DNA of 64,000 nucleotides from Insolitispirillum peregrinum (GTDB lineage: Bacteria > Pseudomonadota > Alphaproteobacteria > Rhodospirillales > Rhodospirillaceae): the NCBI RefSeq assembly GCF_042665255.1, contig NZ_JBHTCD010000009.1. One strand, 5' to 3'. The notes beneath the pieces were generated by a model. The model had not been told where the DNA came from, ran no database searches, and saw only the letters and a program-made list of their open reading frames with translations. A program made the translations under genes and the position numbers. Of this stretch, positions 14,433 through 22,845 are shown piece by piece. Each line of letters starts with the position of its first letter. Positions within the stretch are counted from its first letter, which is position 1.

Positions 14433-14930
14433 ATGGCCTCCATCACCCTGAAGGGAAATCCGGTTTCCACAGTCGGAGACCTGCCCGCCGTTGGTACCGC
14501 CGCCCCGGATTTCCGTCTGACCCGCACCGACCTGTCAGAGGTCACTCTGGCCGATCTGGCCGGCAAGACGGTGATCCTGTCCGTCTTCCCCAGCGTTGAC
14601 ACCCCAACCTGCGCTACCTCGGTCCGCACCTTCAACGCCAAGGCTGCCGCCCTGCCGAACACCGTCGTGCTGTGCGCCAGTGCCGACCTGCCGTTCGCCC
14701 ACAAGCGCTTCTGCGGCGCCGAAGGTCTGGACGCGGTGGTCTCGGCCTCGGACCTGCGCGACAAGGGCTTTGGTGCCCGCTATGGCCTGACCATTGCCGC
14801 TGGCCCGCTCGAAGGCCTGCTGGCCCGTGCGGTGCTGGTGATCGGTGCCGACGGTGTGGTTCGTCACGCCCAGTTGGTCAGCGAAATCGCCGACGAGCCG
14901 GATTATGCCGCCGCGCTGGCTGCCATCTAG
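14433..14930 (+). CDS. tpx: Thiol peroxidase (atypical 2-Cys peroxiredoxin)
   Basis: The 165-residue protein reduces hydrogen peroxide and alkyl peroxides using thioredoxin. The peroxidatic cysteine is C60 in SVDTPTCATSVRTF and the resolving cysteine is C94 in HKRFCGAEGL, the arrangement of Tpx. Length and the opening ITLKGNPVSTVGDLP are typical. AGGA lies eight bases before ATG 14433. A strong terminator follows at 15026. It appears to be transcribed alone. Confidence 0.92.
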   Translation: MASITLKGNPVSTVGDLPAVGTAAPDFRLTRTDLSEVTLADLAGKTVILSVFPSVDTPTCATSVRTFNAKAAALPNTVVLCASADLPFAHKRFCGAEGLDAVVSASDLRDKGFGARYGLTIAAGPLEGLLARAVLVIGADGVVRHAQLVSEIADEPDYAAALAAI

Positions 14931-14955
14931 GCAGGGACGGAGGGAAAACAGGGAC

Positions 14956-15003
14956 GTGGAGCGCTGCTCCACACCTCGCCGGGGCCTTGAGGCCCCGGAC
15001 CCC
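14956..15003. repeat. C-type repeat, reverse orientation
   Basis: The stretch reads GTGGAGCGCTGCTCCACACC, then CTCGCCGGGGCCTTGAGGCC, then CCGGACCCC. It is the reverse complement of the elements at 30908 and 31123. Two hairpins can form: GTGGAGC/GCTCCAC and GGGGCC/GGCCCC. It lies between tpx and the CRISPR array. Confidence 0.75.
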
Positions 15004-15025
15004 ATGAGTTCATGGTATGACGCAG

Positions 15026-15066
15026 AAAGGCTGCCCCCGTACAGGTTCGGGGGCAGCCTTTTTTTT
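15026..15066 (+). terminator. Strong intrinsic terminator after tpx
   Basis: AAAGGCTGCCCCCG (15026-15039) pairs with CGGGGGCAGCCTTT (15048-15061), followed by an eight-T run. It ends the tpx transcript and insulates it from the CRISPR array, which is read from the other strand. Confidence 0.9.
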
Positions 15067-15102
15067 GCTCGGGGATCGTGGAGGAGAGGTGTGTTGGACG
15101 CC

Positions 15103-16401
15103 GACTCAATCCGCGCCCCGGTGAAGGGGGCGACCGCTGGGCAGTAAGGTCAACAGCGTGTTCCAGACAGTGTTTCAATCCACGCCCCCGTGAAGGGGGC
15201 GACGCATCCGACAACATTACGGTATTGGGTGGTCGGAGTTTCAATCCACGCCCCCGTGAAGGGGGCGACTGCCACGCGCCGCTGACGGCGTGCCGCAGAC
15301 ATATGTTTCAATCCACGCCCCCGTGAAGGGGGCGACATCTCCCCGAACATGATCCCGGTGTCTGTTGGCGTGTTTCAATCCACGCCCCCGTGAAGGGGGC
15401 GACGGGGACCACCGCATAACCTCAAACAAAGCGCAGGAGTTTCAATCCACGCCCCCGTGAAGGGGGCGACCCATCATCTTGGCGGCGACGGATTACACCG
15501 CGCGGTTTCAATCCACGCCCCCGTGAAGGGGGCGACATACAAGGATGAATGAGATATGTTAGGTTCTTACGTTTCAATCCACGCCCCCGTGAAGGGGGCG
15601 ACAGGAATGGGTCGATATTGACATCGTTATTGGCAATGTTTCAATCCACGCCCCCGTGAAGGGGGCGACGCTCCCCAGCGCCTCCCAGCTTGCCGCATCG
15701 GTCGGTTTCAATCCACGCCCCCGTGAAGGGGGCGACGACAGCACCGGCACCGGCACCGGCACCGGCACCCGTTTCAATCCACGCCCCCGTGAAGGGGGCG
15801 ACAGGCCAGCGGACTGGGTAAATTGTCCAGCCGCTGGTTTCAATCCACGCCCCCGTGAAGGGGGCGACGCCGCGCACATCGCCCTGGAAGCCGAATACGC
15901 CGCCGTTTCAATCCACGCCCCCGTGAAGGGGGCGACGCCGCCCCCGGTCAAGCGGGGGAGGCTACTATGAGGTTTCAATCCACGCCCCCGTGAAGGGGGC
16001 GACGTCAACGAGGCCGAGGCTCCGCCGGGCACGCGGCAGTTTCAATCCACGCCCCCGTGAAGGGGGCGACGCAGGGGAGAGCATTACTGAGTGCTCTTCC
16101 GCTGTTTCAATCCACGCCCCCGTGAAGGGGGCGACGGCCAGCAGGTGCCGCCGGAGATCGACCACCTGGTGTTTCAATCCACGCCCCCGTGAAGGGGGCG
16201 ACGCTGGGGCGGATTTTGGTGCTGTTTTTGGCACGATGTTTCAATCCACGCCCCCGTGAAGGGGGCGACGGGGTGCTGGCCGATGCCGACCTTGCGGCGA
16301 TGGGTTTCAATCCACGCCCCCGTGAAGGGGGCGACGGCCCGCCCTGATCATATCCGGCGGGTCATCAAAGTTTCAATCCACGCCCCCGTGAAGGGGGCGA
16401 C
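15103..16401 (-). CRISPR. Type I-C CRISPR array, 20 repeats and 19 spacers
   Basis: Nineteen identical 32-base repeats (plus strand begins GTTTCAATCCACGCCCCC, ends GTGAAGGGGGCGAC) and one degenerate repeat at 15103-15134 are separated by 19 spacers of 33-37 bases. Read on the minus strand the repeat ends ATTGAAAC, the mark of subtype I-C. The degenerate copy at the left end has four mismatches (repeat positions 2, 3, 11, 18) and is the old, leader-distal end. Transcription should therefore run from right to left, from the leader at 16402. All spacers differ. One (15737-15770) is mostly an ACCGGC hexamer repeat. No cas gene lies in the window, so the array depends on Cas proteins elsewhere or is inactive. 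Confidence 0.97.
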
Positions 16402-16600
16402 TCCCGGTAGTGTAACAGATTATATTTCTTCAGAAAAAGAGGGCATTTGCGCGAACCTCGATCATTTTTCCGGGAAAACATTCGCATACGAACAATACAG
16501 AAATCAAGATCGTTATTTTTCAACGCGATAGAGCAGCGCGAACCTCCCGGAGTCTCCCGACACGCTTGCGGTTCGCGCCAACGCGCACCGCCCCCCATGA
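16402..16600 (-). promoter_or_regulatory. Probable CRISPR leader
   Basis: The AT-rich DNA next to the last intact repeat is the expected leader side. It contains two copies of GCGCGAACCTC (about 16451 and 16537) and, farther out, the inverted form GGTTCGCGCC (about 16570). Repeated GGTTCGCG motifs are often seen in I-C leaders. No promoter could be pinned down, and no cas2 end is recognisable to its right. Confidence 0.55.
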
Positions 16601-16648
16601 CACCAGATGGATCATCAAGGAAAAAAGGGGGGATCGGGGGCATTAGAG

Positions 16649-16740
16649 CATTTTCAAGTTGACCGTCGACGGTCAACGGCTCGGAAAATGCGGCACTCAA
16701 AGGGAAGAGCGTTTTCGCTCGGTGTGAAAACGCTCTAGCC
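16649..16740. repeat. Dispersed palindromic repeat between the CRISPR leader and pyrC
   Basis: GTTGACCGT-CG-ACGGTCAAC (16659-16678) followed by CGGAAAATGCGGCACTC is a near copy of 4997-5050. It is followed by a second hairpin, AGAGCGTTTTC...GAAAACGCTCT (16707-16738). The rest of the gap to pyrC at 16788 shows no gene. Confidence 0.65.
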
Positions 16741-16787
16741 CCCGAACGGGCGTGGGCGGTAGCCCACACTCCCCCCCCAACAAACCC

Positions 16788-18119
16788 TTACAGCAGGGTA
16801 TCGAGAAACCGCACCGGCTCGCCGATGGCCTGCCCCTGCAACTCGTCGTCGCGCATGACGATCTGGCCGCGCACCACCGTTGCGGTCGGCCAGCCGGTGG
16901 TCTTGAAGCCATCGAACGGCGTCCAGCCCGCGCGGCTGGCGATCCACGAGTCACTGATGGTGCGCGAGGCCTTGCGGTCGATCACCGTAAAGTCGGCATC
17001 ATAGCCCAGCGCAATCCGGCCCTTGCCCTGAATGTTATAGATGCGGGCCGGACCGGCGCTGGTCAGGTCGATGAAGCGTTCCAGCGACAGCTTGCCGTTG
17101 GCGACATGGGTCAGCATCACCGGCACCAGCGTCTGCACCCCGGTCATCCCGGACGGCGACTGCGGATAGGGCTTGGCCTTTTCGTCGAGGGTGTGCGGCG
17201 CATGGTCCGAGCCGAGCACGTCCACCACGCCCTCGGCCACCGCTTTCCACAGGGCATCGCGATGACGCTCGTCGCGGATCGGCGGGTTCATCTGGGCCTT
17301 GCTGCCCAGCCGGTCATAGGCATCCGGTGCTGCCAGCGTCAGGTGCTGCGGCGTGGTTTCAACGGTGGCCCAATCCTTGTGATCGGCCAGATAGGCCATT
17401 TCCTCGGCGCTGGTCACATGCAGCACATGCACCCGCCGCCGGGCGGCTTCGGCCAGACGCACCAGCCGCTGGGTGGCGCGCAGGGCGGTTTCCTCGTCGC
17501 GCCAGACCGGGTGCATGTGGACCGGCGCACCGTCCTTGACCAGTTCCCAGCGTTCCTTCAGGCGGTATTCGTCTTCGCAGTGGACGGCAATCCGGCGATA
17601 GCCCTGTTGCAGCACGCGGGCGACTTCACCGTCTTCGGCCACCAGCAGGCTGCCGGTGGACGAGCCCATGAACACCTTGATCCCGGCACAGCCCGGCAGG
17701 CGTTCCAGCCCGCCGAGGGTGTCGATGTTGTCGGTCGCCGCCCCGATGAAGAAGGAAAAATCACACCAGGCGCGGTTTTTCGCCCGCTGCACCTTGTCGG
17801 CCAGCGCCTCGGCAGTGGTGGTGCCCGGCTTGGTGTTCGGCATTTCAAAAATGCCGGTCACGCCACCCAGCACCGCCCCCCGGGTGCCGGTTTCCAGATC
17901 TTCCTTATGCTCCAGACCCGGCTCGCGGAAATGGACCTGGGTGTCGATCACCCCCGGCAGGATGTCCTGGCCCTGACAGTCGAGGGTCTGCTCCCCCTGC
18001 CCTGCCAGCGCGCCAAAGGCCACCACCCGCCCGTCCCGGACACCGATGTCCGTCTCTACCGGGCCGCCCGGCATCCAGACGGTGCCTTTGCTCAACACCA
18101 AGTCGAAACGGTCACTCAT
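16788..18119 (-). CDS. pyrC: Dihydroorotase
   Basis: The 443-residue enzyme closes carbamoyl-aspartate to dihydroorotate in pyrimidine synthesis. The class I metal-binding motif appears as DTQVHFREPG, the bridging lysine as GIKVFMGSSTG, and the catalytic acid in VLGSDHAPHT. It is a cytoplasmic zinc enzyme. Unusually it is the last gene of a seven-gene glycan operon, 30 bases after the asnB-like stop. It may be an additional copy or simply carried there; a role in polysaccharide synthesis is not indicated by the sequence. Confidence 0.9.
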   Translation of the reverse strand: MSDRFDLVLSKGTVWMPGGPVETDIGVRDGRVVAFGALAGQGEQTLDCQGQDILPGVIDTQVHFREPGLEHKEDLETGTRGAVLGGVTGIFEMPNTKPGTTTAEALADKVQRAKNRAWCDFSFFIGAATDNIDTLGGLERLPGCAGIKVFMGSSTGSLLVAEDGEVARVLQQGYRRIAVHCEDEYRLKERWELVKDGAPVHMHPVWRDEETALRATQRLVRLAEAARRRVHVLHVTSAEEMAYLADHKDWATVETTPQHLTLAAPDAYDRLGSKAQMNPPIRDERHRDALWKAVAEGVVDVLGSDHAPHTLDEKAKPYPQSPSGMTGVQTLVPVMLTHVANGKLSLERFIDLTSAGPARIYNIQGKGRIALGYDADFTVIDRKASRTISDSWIASRAGWTPFDGFKTTGWPTATVVRGQIVMRDDELQGQAIGEPVRFLDTLL

Positions 18120-18149
18120 GGACTCTTCTCCACAATCAAAAGCGCACAG

Positions 18150-19952
18150 TTACGCCGCTGCCAGCACGCTGGCCACATCACCATCGCACCGCTGCCCTTC
18201 CAGATGGTGTCGCGCCCACAGCGCGTAAACCAGCAAACTCCAGGCCGCGAACAAACGATCCTTGTCGGTGGCGACGAACAGACCGCGCACCGCTGCCGGA
18301 TCGGCAATTTCCTGCACCGCCGGGGTCGCCGCCACCCAGCCGCCCAGCCGGGCACCATCGCGGGCGATCCATTCCCCCACCGGCACGGTAAAGCCTTTCT
18401 TGCGGGCAAAGGGCTGCGCTTGCGGCAGGGCCTTGTCCAGCCAGCGCCGCAGCAGCCATTTGCCGGTCTTGTCCTTCAGGGTCAGCCGGTCATCCAGCCG
18501 CATCGCCACCCCGGCCACCACCGGATCGAGGAACGGCACCCGCCCTTCGACCCCGTGCGCCATCAGACAGCGGTCGAGCTTGGTCAGCAGGTCATTGGGC
18601 AGCCACTCGGCCACATCGGCGGCCTGCAAGCGTTTCAGGCGCGAGGGATGGGCCAGCCACTGCTGCGGAGCATCGGCAATCGCCCGCTCGGTCTGCGTCA
18701 GACCGGCACGCCAGCCCGCCCCGGCGCGCAGCACGCCCAAGCCGTCAAAGGTTCCGCGCCGCCGCATCGGCTTGGCGAACGGCCACGGACGCAGCGCCGC
18801 CCGATAGCGGCCATAGCCGGCGAACAGCTCGTCGCCGCCCTCGCCGGACAGGATCACCTTCACCGACTGCCGCGCCTGCCGGGCCAACAGCCATGTCGGC
18901 ACCACCGCATAATCGGCCACCGGATCATCCAGACTGGCAACGATCGACGGCAGCCAGCGCCAGAAATCCTGTTCGGTGATTGCCAGATCACTGTGCTCCG
19001 CCCCACAGGCCTTGGCGACCAGCGCCGCCTGCGCCCGCTCGTCATGCACCCCGCTGCCGGGGAAACCGGCGGTAAAGGCCCGCACCGGCTGATCATTCAG
19101 GCGGCTCATCAGCGCCAGCACGGTGGCACTGTCCACCCCGCCGGACAGGAACATGCCATAGGGCACATCAGACCGCTGGTGCGCCGTCACGCTGTCGAGC
19201 AACGCCGCCTCCAGCGCCGCCAGCGCCTCGCCTTCGCTGCGCAACAGTGGGCCGTCGGACGGGATCAGCGCATCGGACAACGCAAAGCGCCGCTGCCGCG
19301 ACACGATCCGCCCGCGTTCGATCACCACCGTTTCGCCGGGCAACAACCGCTCGATGCCCTGCAACGGCGTGCGGCTGCCGGTGGAGAACTGCAAGTTCAG
19401 CATTTCAATCGCCGCCGCCGTTTCGACGCGGGCGGCAGGCAACAGCCCACTGGCCAGCAGGGCGCACGGCTCGGAGGCAAAGGCCACGCCAAAGTCCCCC
19501 TGCGCAATGTACAGCGGCTTGATGCCGAACGGGTCGCGGCACAGCACCACCCGGTCGCGCGCCGGATCGGCCAGCGCAATGGCATACATGCCGCGCAGGC
19601 GGCTGGCAAAGGCGGTTTTCTGCGCTTCGGGAGCTTCGTGATAGAGGAACAGCGGCGCTTCGCAGTCCGACCCGGTGCGGAACGGCCGTCCGCTCAGTTC
19701 CTGCCGCAACGGCAAATCGTTGTAAATCTCGCCATTGGCCACCAGCACCAGCCCGTCCGGCCCGTACAGCGGTTGATCGCCGGTGGTAAGGTCAACGATT
19801 GCCAGCCGGGCATGGGCCAGCCCGATAGCCTCAACGCGGACGCTGTGGCAGCCATCAGGGCCGCGATGGGACAGCGCCTGCGCCATCCGGTCGAGAACCG
19901 CCGTCTCGGGAGCCTGACCGGTGGCGCTCGCCACCCCGGCAATGCCGCACAT
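18150..19952 (-). CDS. asnB: Asparagine synthase-like glutamine amidotransferase
   Basis: The 600-residue protein has both AsnB domains. The N-terminal class II glutaminase begins with the nucleophile C2 (MCGIAGVAS) and RGPDG. The C-terminal ATP-pyrophosphatase has the P-loop FLSGGVDSATVLALMS and SGEGGDELFAGYGRYR. Paralogues inside surface-polysaccharide operons often amidate sugar acids, not aspartate. The position here, directly after five glycosyltransferases, favours that role; the true substrate cannot be read from sequence. The start overlaps nothing: the gap from the preceding gene is 15 bases. Confidence 0.85.
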   Translation of the reverse strand: MCGIAGVASATGQAPETAVLDRMAQALSHRGPDGCHSVRVEAIGLAHARLAIVDLTTGDQPLYGPDGLVLVANGEIYNDLPLRQELSGRPFRTGSDCEAPLFLYHEAPEAQKTAFASRLRGMYAIALADPARDRVVLCRDPFGIKPLYIAQGDFGVAFASEPCALLASGLLPAARVETAAAIEMLNLQFSTGSRTPLQGIERLLPGETVVIERGRIVSRQRRFALSDALIPSDGPLLRSEGEALAALEAALLDSVTAHQRSDVPYGMFLSGGVDSATVLALMSRLNDQPVRAFTAGFPGSGVHDERAQAALVAKACGAEHSDLAITEQDFWRWLPSIVASLDDPVADYAVVPTWLLARQARQSVKVILSGEGGDELFAGYGRYRAALRPWPFAKPMRRRGTFDGLGVLRAGAGWRAGLTQTERAIADAPQQWLAHPSRLKRLQAADVAEWLPNDLLTKLDRCLMAHGVEGRVPFLDPVVAGVAMRLDDRLTLKDKTGKWLLRRWLDKALPQAQPFARKKGFTVPVGEWIARDGARLGGWVAATPAVQEIADPAAVRGLFVATDKDRLFAAWSLLVYALWARHHLEGQRCDGDVASVLAAA

Positions 19953-19967
19953 TGTCCCGTCTCCCCG

Positions 19968-21026
19968 TCAGACCGCAGGCGCCACAAGGCGGCGGAAAAA
20001 GTCCTGATAGCGGGCAACCACCGCCGCTTCGGTAAACTGTGCCTGATAGGCGGCCCGCCCGGCCTCGGCCATCGCCGCCAGCGCCGCCCGGTCGGCCAGC
20101 GCCGCATTCAGAGTGTGCGCCATCGCCGCCACATCGTCCACCGGCGTCAGCAGGCCGGTCACGCCGGGGGTGATCAGTTCGCACGGTCCCTGACTGGCTG
20201 CGGCCACCACCGGCGAGCCTTGCGCCCACGCCTCGATCACCACATTGCCCAGCGGCTCGTGGCGCGAGGGGCAGACGAACAGGTCGGCAGCCGCGTGCAG
20301 GGCCGGAGCATCGTTGCGCCAGCCCAGCAGGCGCAGACGCTCCGCCACCCCCAGCTCCTGTGCCAGAGCCTCCAGCGCCGCCCGCTCCGGGCCTTCGCCC
20401 GCAATCCACAGATAGGCCCCCGGCACCTGCGCAAAGGCGCGCAGCAGGGTATCAAAACCCTTGTTCCCGTGCAGACGGCCCAGCGCGAACAACACCGGAG
20501 CCGTCTCGGGGGTATTCAGGCTGACCCGACTGACCGGCGGAGCGGAAACCTCTTCGGCGAAGTTCGGCAGGTAGTGCGTCCGTTCGCTCGGCCAGCCTTC
20601 GCGGATCACGTACTCGACCAGATCCTGCGTGTTGCACACCAGATGGTCGCAGGCCTGATAGTATTTCAGATCGTAATAGCCCCCCAGCCGCGCCACATGG
20701 ACAAAGCCCTTGCCGGTGGTCTTCGGCGGCGTAAAGCGGGTGGCGCGGTTCATCCAGCTCAGCACCACCTGCGGCGCAAAGCGGGTGATCTCGGCGGCAA
20801 AGCGGCGCTTGGTGGTAAAGTCGAACAGCCCGCCAAAGGCCAGCTCGACGGCGGCAATGCCGCCTGCCTGCAAGATTGCCGCCCGCTGGGGATTGCGGCG
20901 GATCAGCACCCGCTGTTCGGTCCCCGCCCGGTGCAGGGCGAGGGTCAGTCGTTCGAAAAACAGCTCGGCGCCCCCGTGGGCGGCCCCGGCCATTGCTTGC
21001 AGGACGCGCACTGACTGCACGGTCAC
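19968..21026 (-). CDS. GT4-family glycosyltransferase
   Basis: The 352-residue GT-B fold enzyme should transfer a sugar from a nucleotide donor. The C-terminal donor-binding half shows LFALGRLHGNKGFDTLLRAF and the E-x7-E-type motif SRHEPLGNVVIEAWAQGSPV. The N-terminal acceptor half includes GGAELFFERL. It starts with GTG, and its first bases overlap the previous gene stop (GTGA), which shows translational coupling. The sugar and acceptor are unknown; neighbours suggest lipopolysaccharide core. Confidence 0.85.
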   Translation of the reverse strand: MTVQSVRVLQAMAGAAHGGAELFFERLTLALHRAGTEQRVLIRRNPQRAAILQAGGIAAVELAFGGLFDFTTKRRFAAEITRFAPQVVLSWMNRATRFTPPKTTGKGFVHVARLGGYYDLKYYQACDHLVCNTQDLVEYVIREGWPSERTHYLPNFAEEVSAPPVSRVSLNTPETAPVLFALGRLHGNKGFDTLLRAFAQVPGAYLWIAGEGPERAALEALAQELGVAERLRLLGWRNDAPALHAAADLFVCPSRHEPLGNVVIEAWAQGSPVVAAASQGPCELITPGVTGLLTPVDDVAAMAHTLNAALADRAALAAMAEAGRAAYQAQFTEAAVVARYQDFFRRLVAPAV

Positions 21027-22069
21027 ACCTCGTTGATCAGCCGCTCAAAGGCGGCAGCCGTTGTATCCCAGCTCCACTGGCGTTGCTGCGCCAGACAGGC
21101 CTGATGCTGAGCCTGCCACAGACCATCGTCGCGCAACAGCCGCAAGGCGGCTTCGGCAAAGGCCTGACGGTCTTCCACCGGCACCACAAAGCCGGTCTCG
21201 CCGTCCCGCACCCGCTCGGGCAAAGCCCCGACCGCCGTCACCACCGCCGGAACCCCCATCGCCTGCGAGTCCGCCACCGCCAGACAAAAGGCCTCGCCCG
21301 GCTCGCCGCGATACAGCAGCACCCGCGCCGAGGCCAGTTCCTGCGCCAGTTGCTCCTTGGGCAGCGGTTGCCGCAGCCGGACGCCCTGCGCCTTCAGCCC
21401 TTCGGCCCGCCGCAACAGGGCGGCCATCCGCTCGGCCTTGTCGCCAGCAGCGTGATAGGTCGCCGCACCGGAAAACAGCTCGAGCACCGTCCCCGCCGGA
21501 GCCTTTGGCGCAATATGGTGTTCCCACACATCCAGCACCCAGTCGAGGCCGTGCAGCGGGTTGGACAGGAACACCGCGCGCGGGGCAGGCAGCCTGTCTG
21601 CCGGGGGGGTGGTCAGAAAGGGGGCGGCAATGCCATGGCCGATCACCACCCGTTGCCCGCCACTGGCCCACGCCGGATAGGTGCGGGCATGGGCCTCGCT
21701 CAGAAACACCAGCGTCGGGCGACGCAGGGCCAGTTTCCACTGATAGCGCCATTTCAGCAGGTACGAGGCCGGATTGTGCAGCCAGAAGGCCACCGCTTTG
21801 GCCTTCGGCACCGCACGCAACAGTTTGTCGCTGCGGTTGGCAAGGAACAGGTCGGCCGAGGCAGGCAAACCGGCCGCCGCATCGCCCCAGCGCACCCCGG
21901 CCAGCTCCAGCGCGCGGCCCCCCTTGGTGAAGGCCTCAACCCGATGACCGCGGGCGGCCAGCGCCTCGGCCAGCGCCACAAAGGTGCTCTCGGCCCCGCC
22001 CAGCGGGCCGTCGCGGACGGTCTGACCATCAAAGGCCAGCCCCCAGTCGGCCATCACCACATGGGCCAT
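21023..22069 (-). CDS. Glycosyltransferase (GT-B, GT4-like)
   Basis: The 348-residue protein has the GT4 features GGAESTFVALAEALAARGH near the N-terminus and EAFCLAVADSQAMGVPAVVT with GETGFVVPVED near the C-terminus. The start MAHVVMADWG was chosen because its ATG overlaps the previous gene stop by one base (TGATG). A longer upstream frame would run back into the neighbouring gene. It is the fourth gene of the operon. Donor and acceptor are not identifiable. Confidence 0.82.
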   Translation of the reverse strand: MAHVVMADWGLAFDGQTVRDGPLGGAESTFVALAEALAARGHRVEAFTKGGRALELAGVRWGDAAAGLPASADLFLANRSDKLLRAVPKAKAVAFWLHNPASYLLKWRYQWKLALRRPTLVFLSEAHARTYPAWASGGQRVVIGHGIAAPFLTTPPADRLPAPRAVFLSNPLHGLDWVLDVWEHHIAPKAPAGTVLELFSGAATYHAAGDKAERMAALLRRAEGLKAQGVRLRQPLPKEQLAQELASARVLLYRGEPGEAFCLAVADSQAMGVPAVVTAVGALPERVRDGETGFVVPVEDRQAFAEAALRLLRDDGLWQAQHQACLAQQRQWSWDTTAAAFERLINEV

Positions 22070-22845
22070 CAGCGCGGCTCCCCGTGTTTCTGCTGTTCGG
22101 CGGCCTTGATGTGCGACACGATCGGATAAAGCGCGGTGCAGATGGCAATCATCAGCCCCAGACGGCCTTCCTTCCAGCCCTTGCGGCGGACAAACACCCG
22201 GAAAAAGCGCGACAGGCCCGAGCGCAAGGCATTGGCCAGCGAGCCGATATTGCCCGTCTCGCACAAATCCCGCGCCCGTGCCGAGGTATAGCGGTCCAGC
22301 CGCCGCAGCATGTCGGAAACGTCATTGTCCACCCAGTGGACCAGCGGCGTTGCCAGGTTCGGCCCCTTGCGTCCCCGCCATTCCAGCGACGGGTGCACCC
22401 GCTGCGAGCCCCAGGTCTTGATGCCGCGCCGGAACAGGGACGGACTGCCCGCCTTGCCAAAGGACGACCCCCAGCCATGGCGGACCAGCGTCGGGCCGAT
22501 GTAGTTGTCCACCGGCAGCACGTACCAGTCAAAGGCCGCCGTGGCGATGGTGGCGCGGATTTCGGCGGCCAGTTCGGGCGTTACATGCTCGTCGGCATCG
22601 ACTTCCAGAATCCAGTCGCACTGGCAGGCGTCCAGCCCGCTGTTGCGGCGCGGGCCTTCCAGCTCCCAACTGCCTTCGACGATCCGGCTGGCAAAGCGTT
22701 CGGCAATCGCCTTTGATCCGTCGGTGGTCTTGTCCAGCACCACAACGATCTCGTCGGCAAAGGTCAGGCGGGACAGGCAGGCTTCCAGCCGGGCTTCCTC
22801 GTTATGGGCCACCACCAGCGCCGACAGGGTCGGGGTCTCAGCCAT
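22069..22845 (-). CDS. GT2-family glycosyltransferase, WaaE/KdtX type
   Basis: The 258-residue GT-A enzyme opens MAETPTLSALVVAHNEEARL and carries the metal-binding EVDADE motif (WILEVDADEHV), with LDKTTDGSKAIAE between them. These are hallmarks of the WaaE-like branch that adds glucose to inner-core heptose in lipopolysaccharide. A hydrophobic C-terminal segment (GLMIAICTALYPIVSHI) may tether it to the membrane. The start overlaps the end of the GT9 gene by eight bases. Confidence 0.83.
   Translation of the reverse strand: MAETPTLSALVVAHNEEARLEACLSRLTFADEIVVVLDKTTDGSKAIAERFASRIVEGSWELEGPRRNSGLDACQCDWILEVDADEHVTPELAAEIRATIATAAFDWYVLPVDNYIGPTLVRHGWGSSFGKAGSPSLFRRGIKTWGSQRVHPSLEWRGRKGPNLATPLVHWVDNDVSDMLRRLDRYTSARARDLCETGNIGSLANALRSGLSRFFRVFVRRKGWKEGRLGLMIAICTALYPIVSHIKAAEQQKHGEPR

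Noticed and set aside
15078..16531. Several short frames across the CRISPR array with a repeated motif
   Set aside because: They are translations of the CRISPR repeat (FNPRPREGGD and APFTGAWIET-type strings), not genes.
16402..16787. Remnants of cas2 or cas1 upstream of the CRISPR leader
   Set aside because: All frames were inspected and none shows Cas1/Cas2 motifs. The stretch is leader-like DNA and a dispersed repeat.
18150..19952. The AsnB-like protein as a lasso-peptide cyclase partner of the B2-like gene
   Set aside because: It has a full glutaminase domain, lies 4 kb away across the CRISPR array and is in a glycosyltransferase operon. Lasso cyclases sit beside the B1/B2 genes.
16752..21014. 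A 1420-residue plus-strand open frame opposite the glycan operon
   Set aside because: It is the antisense of pyrC, asnB and glycosyltransferase genes with recognised motifs on the minus strand. Its Q/H/R-rich sequence is typical of high-GC antisense frames.
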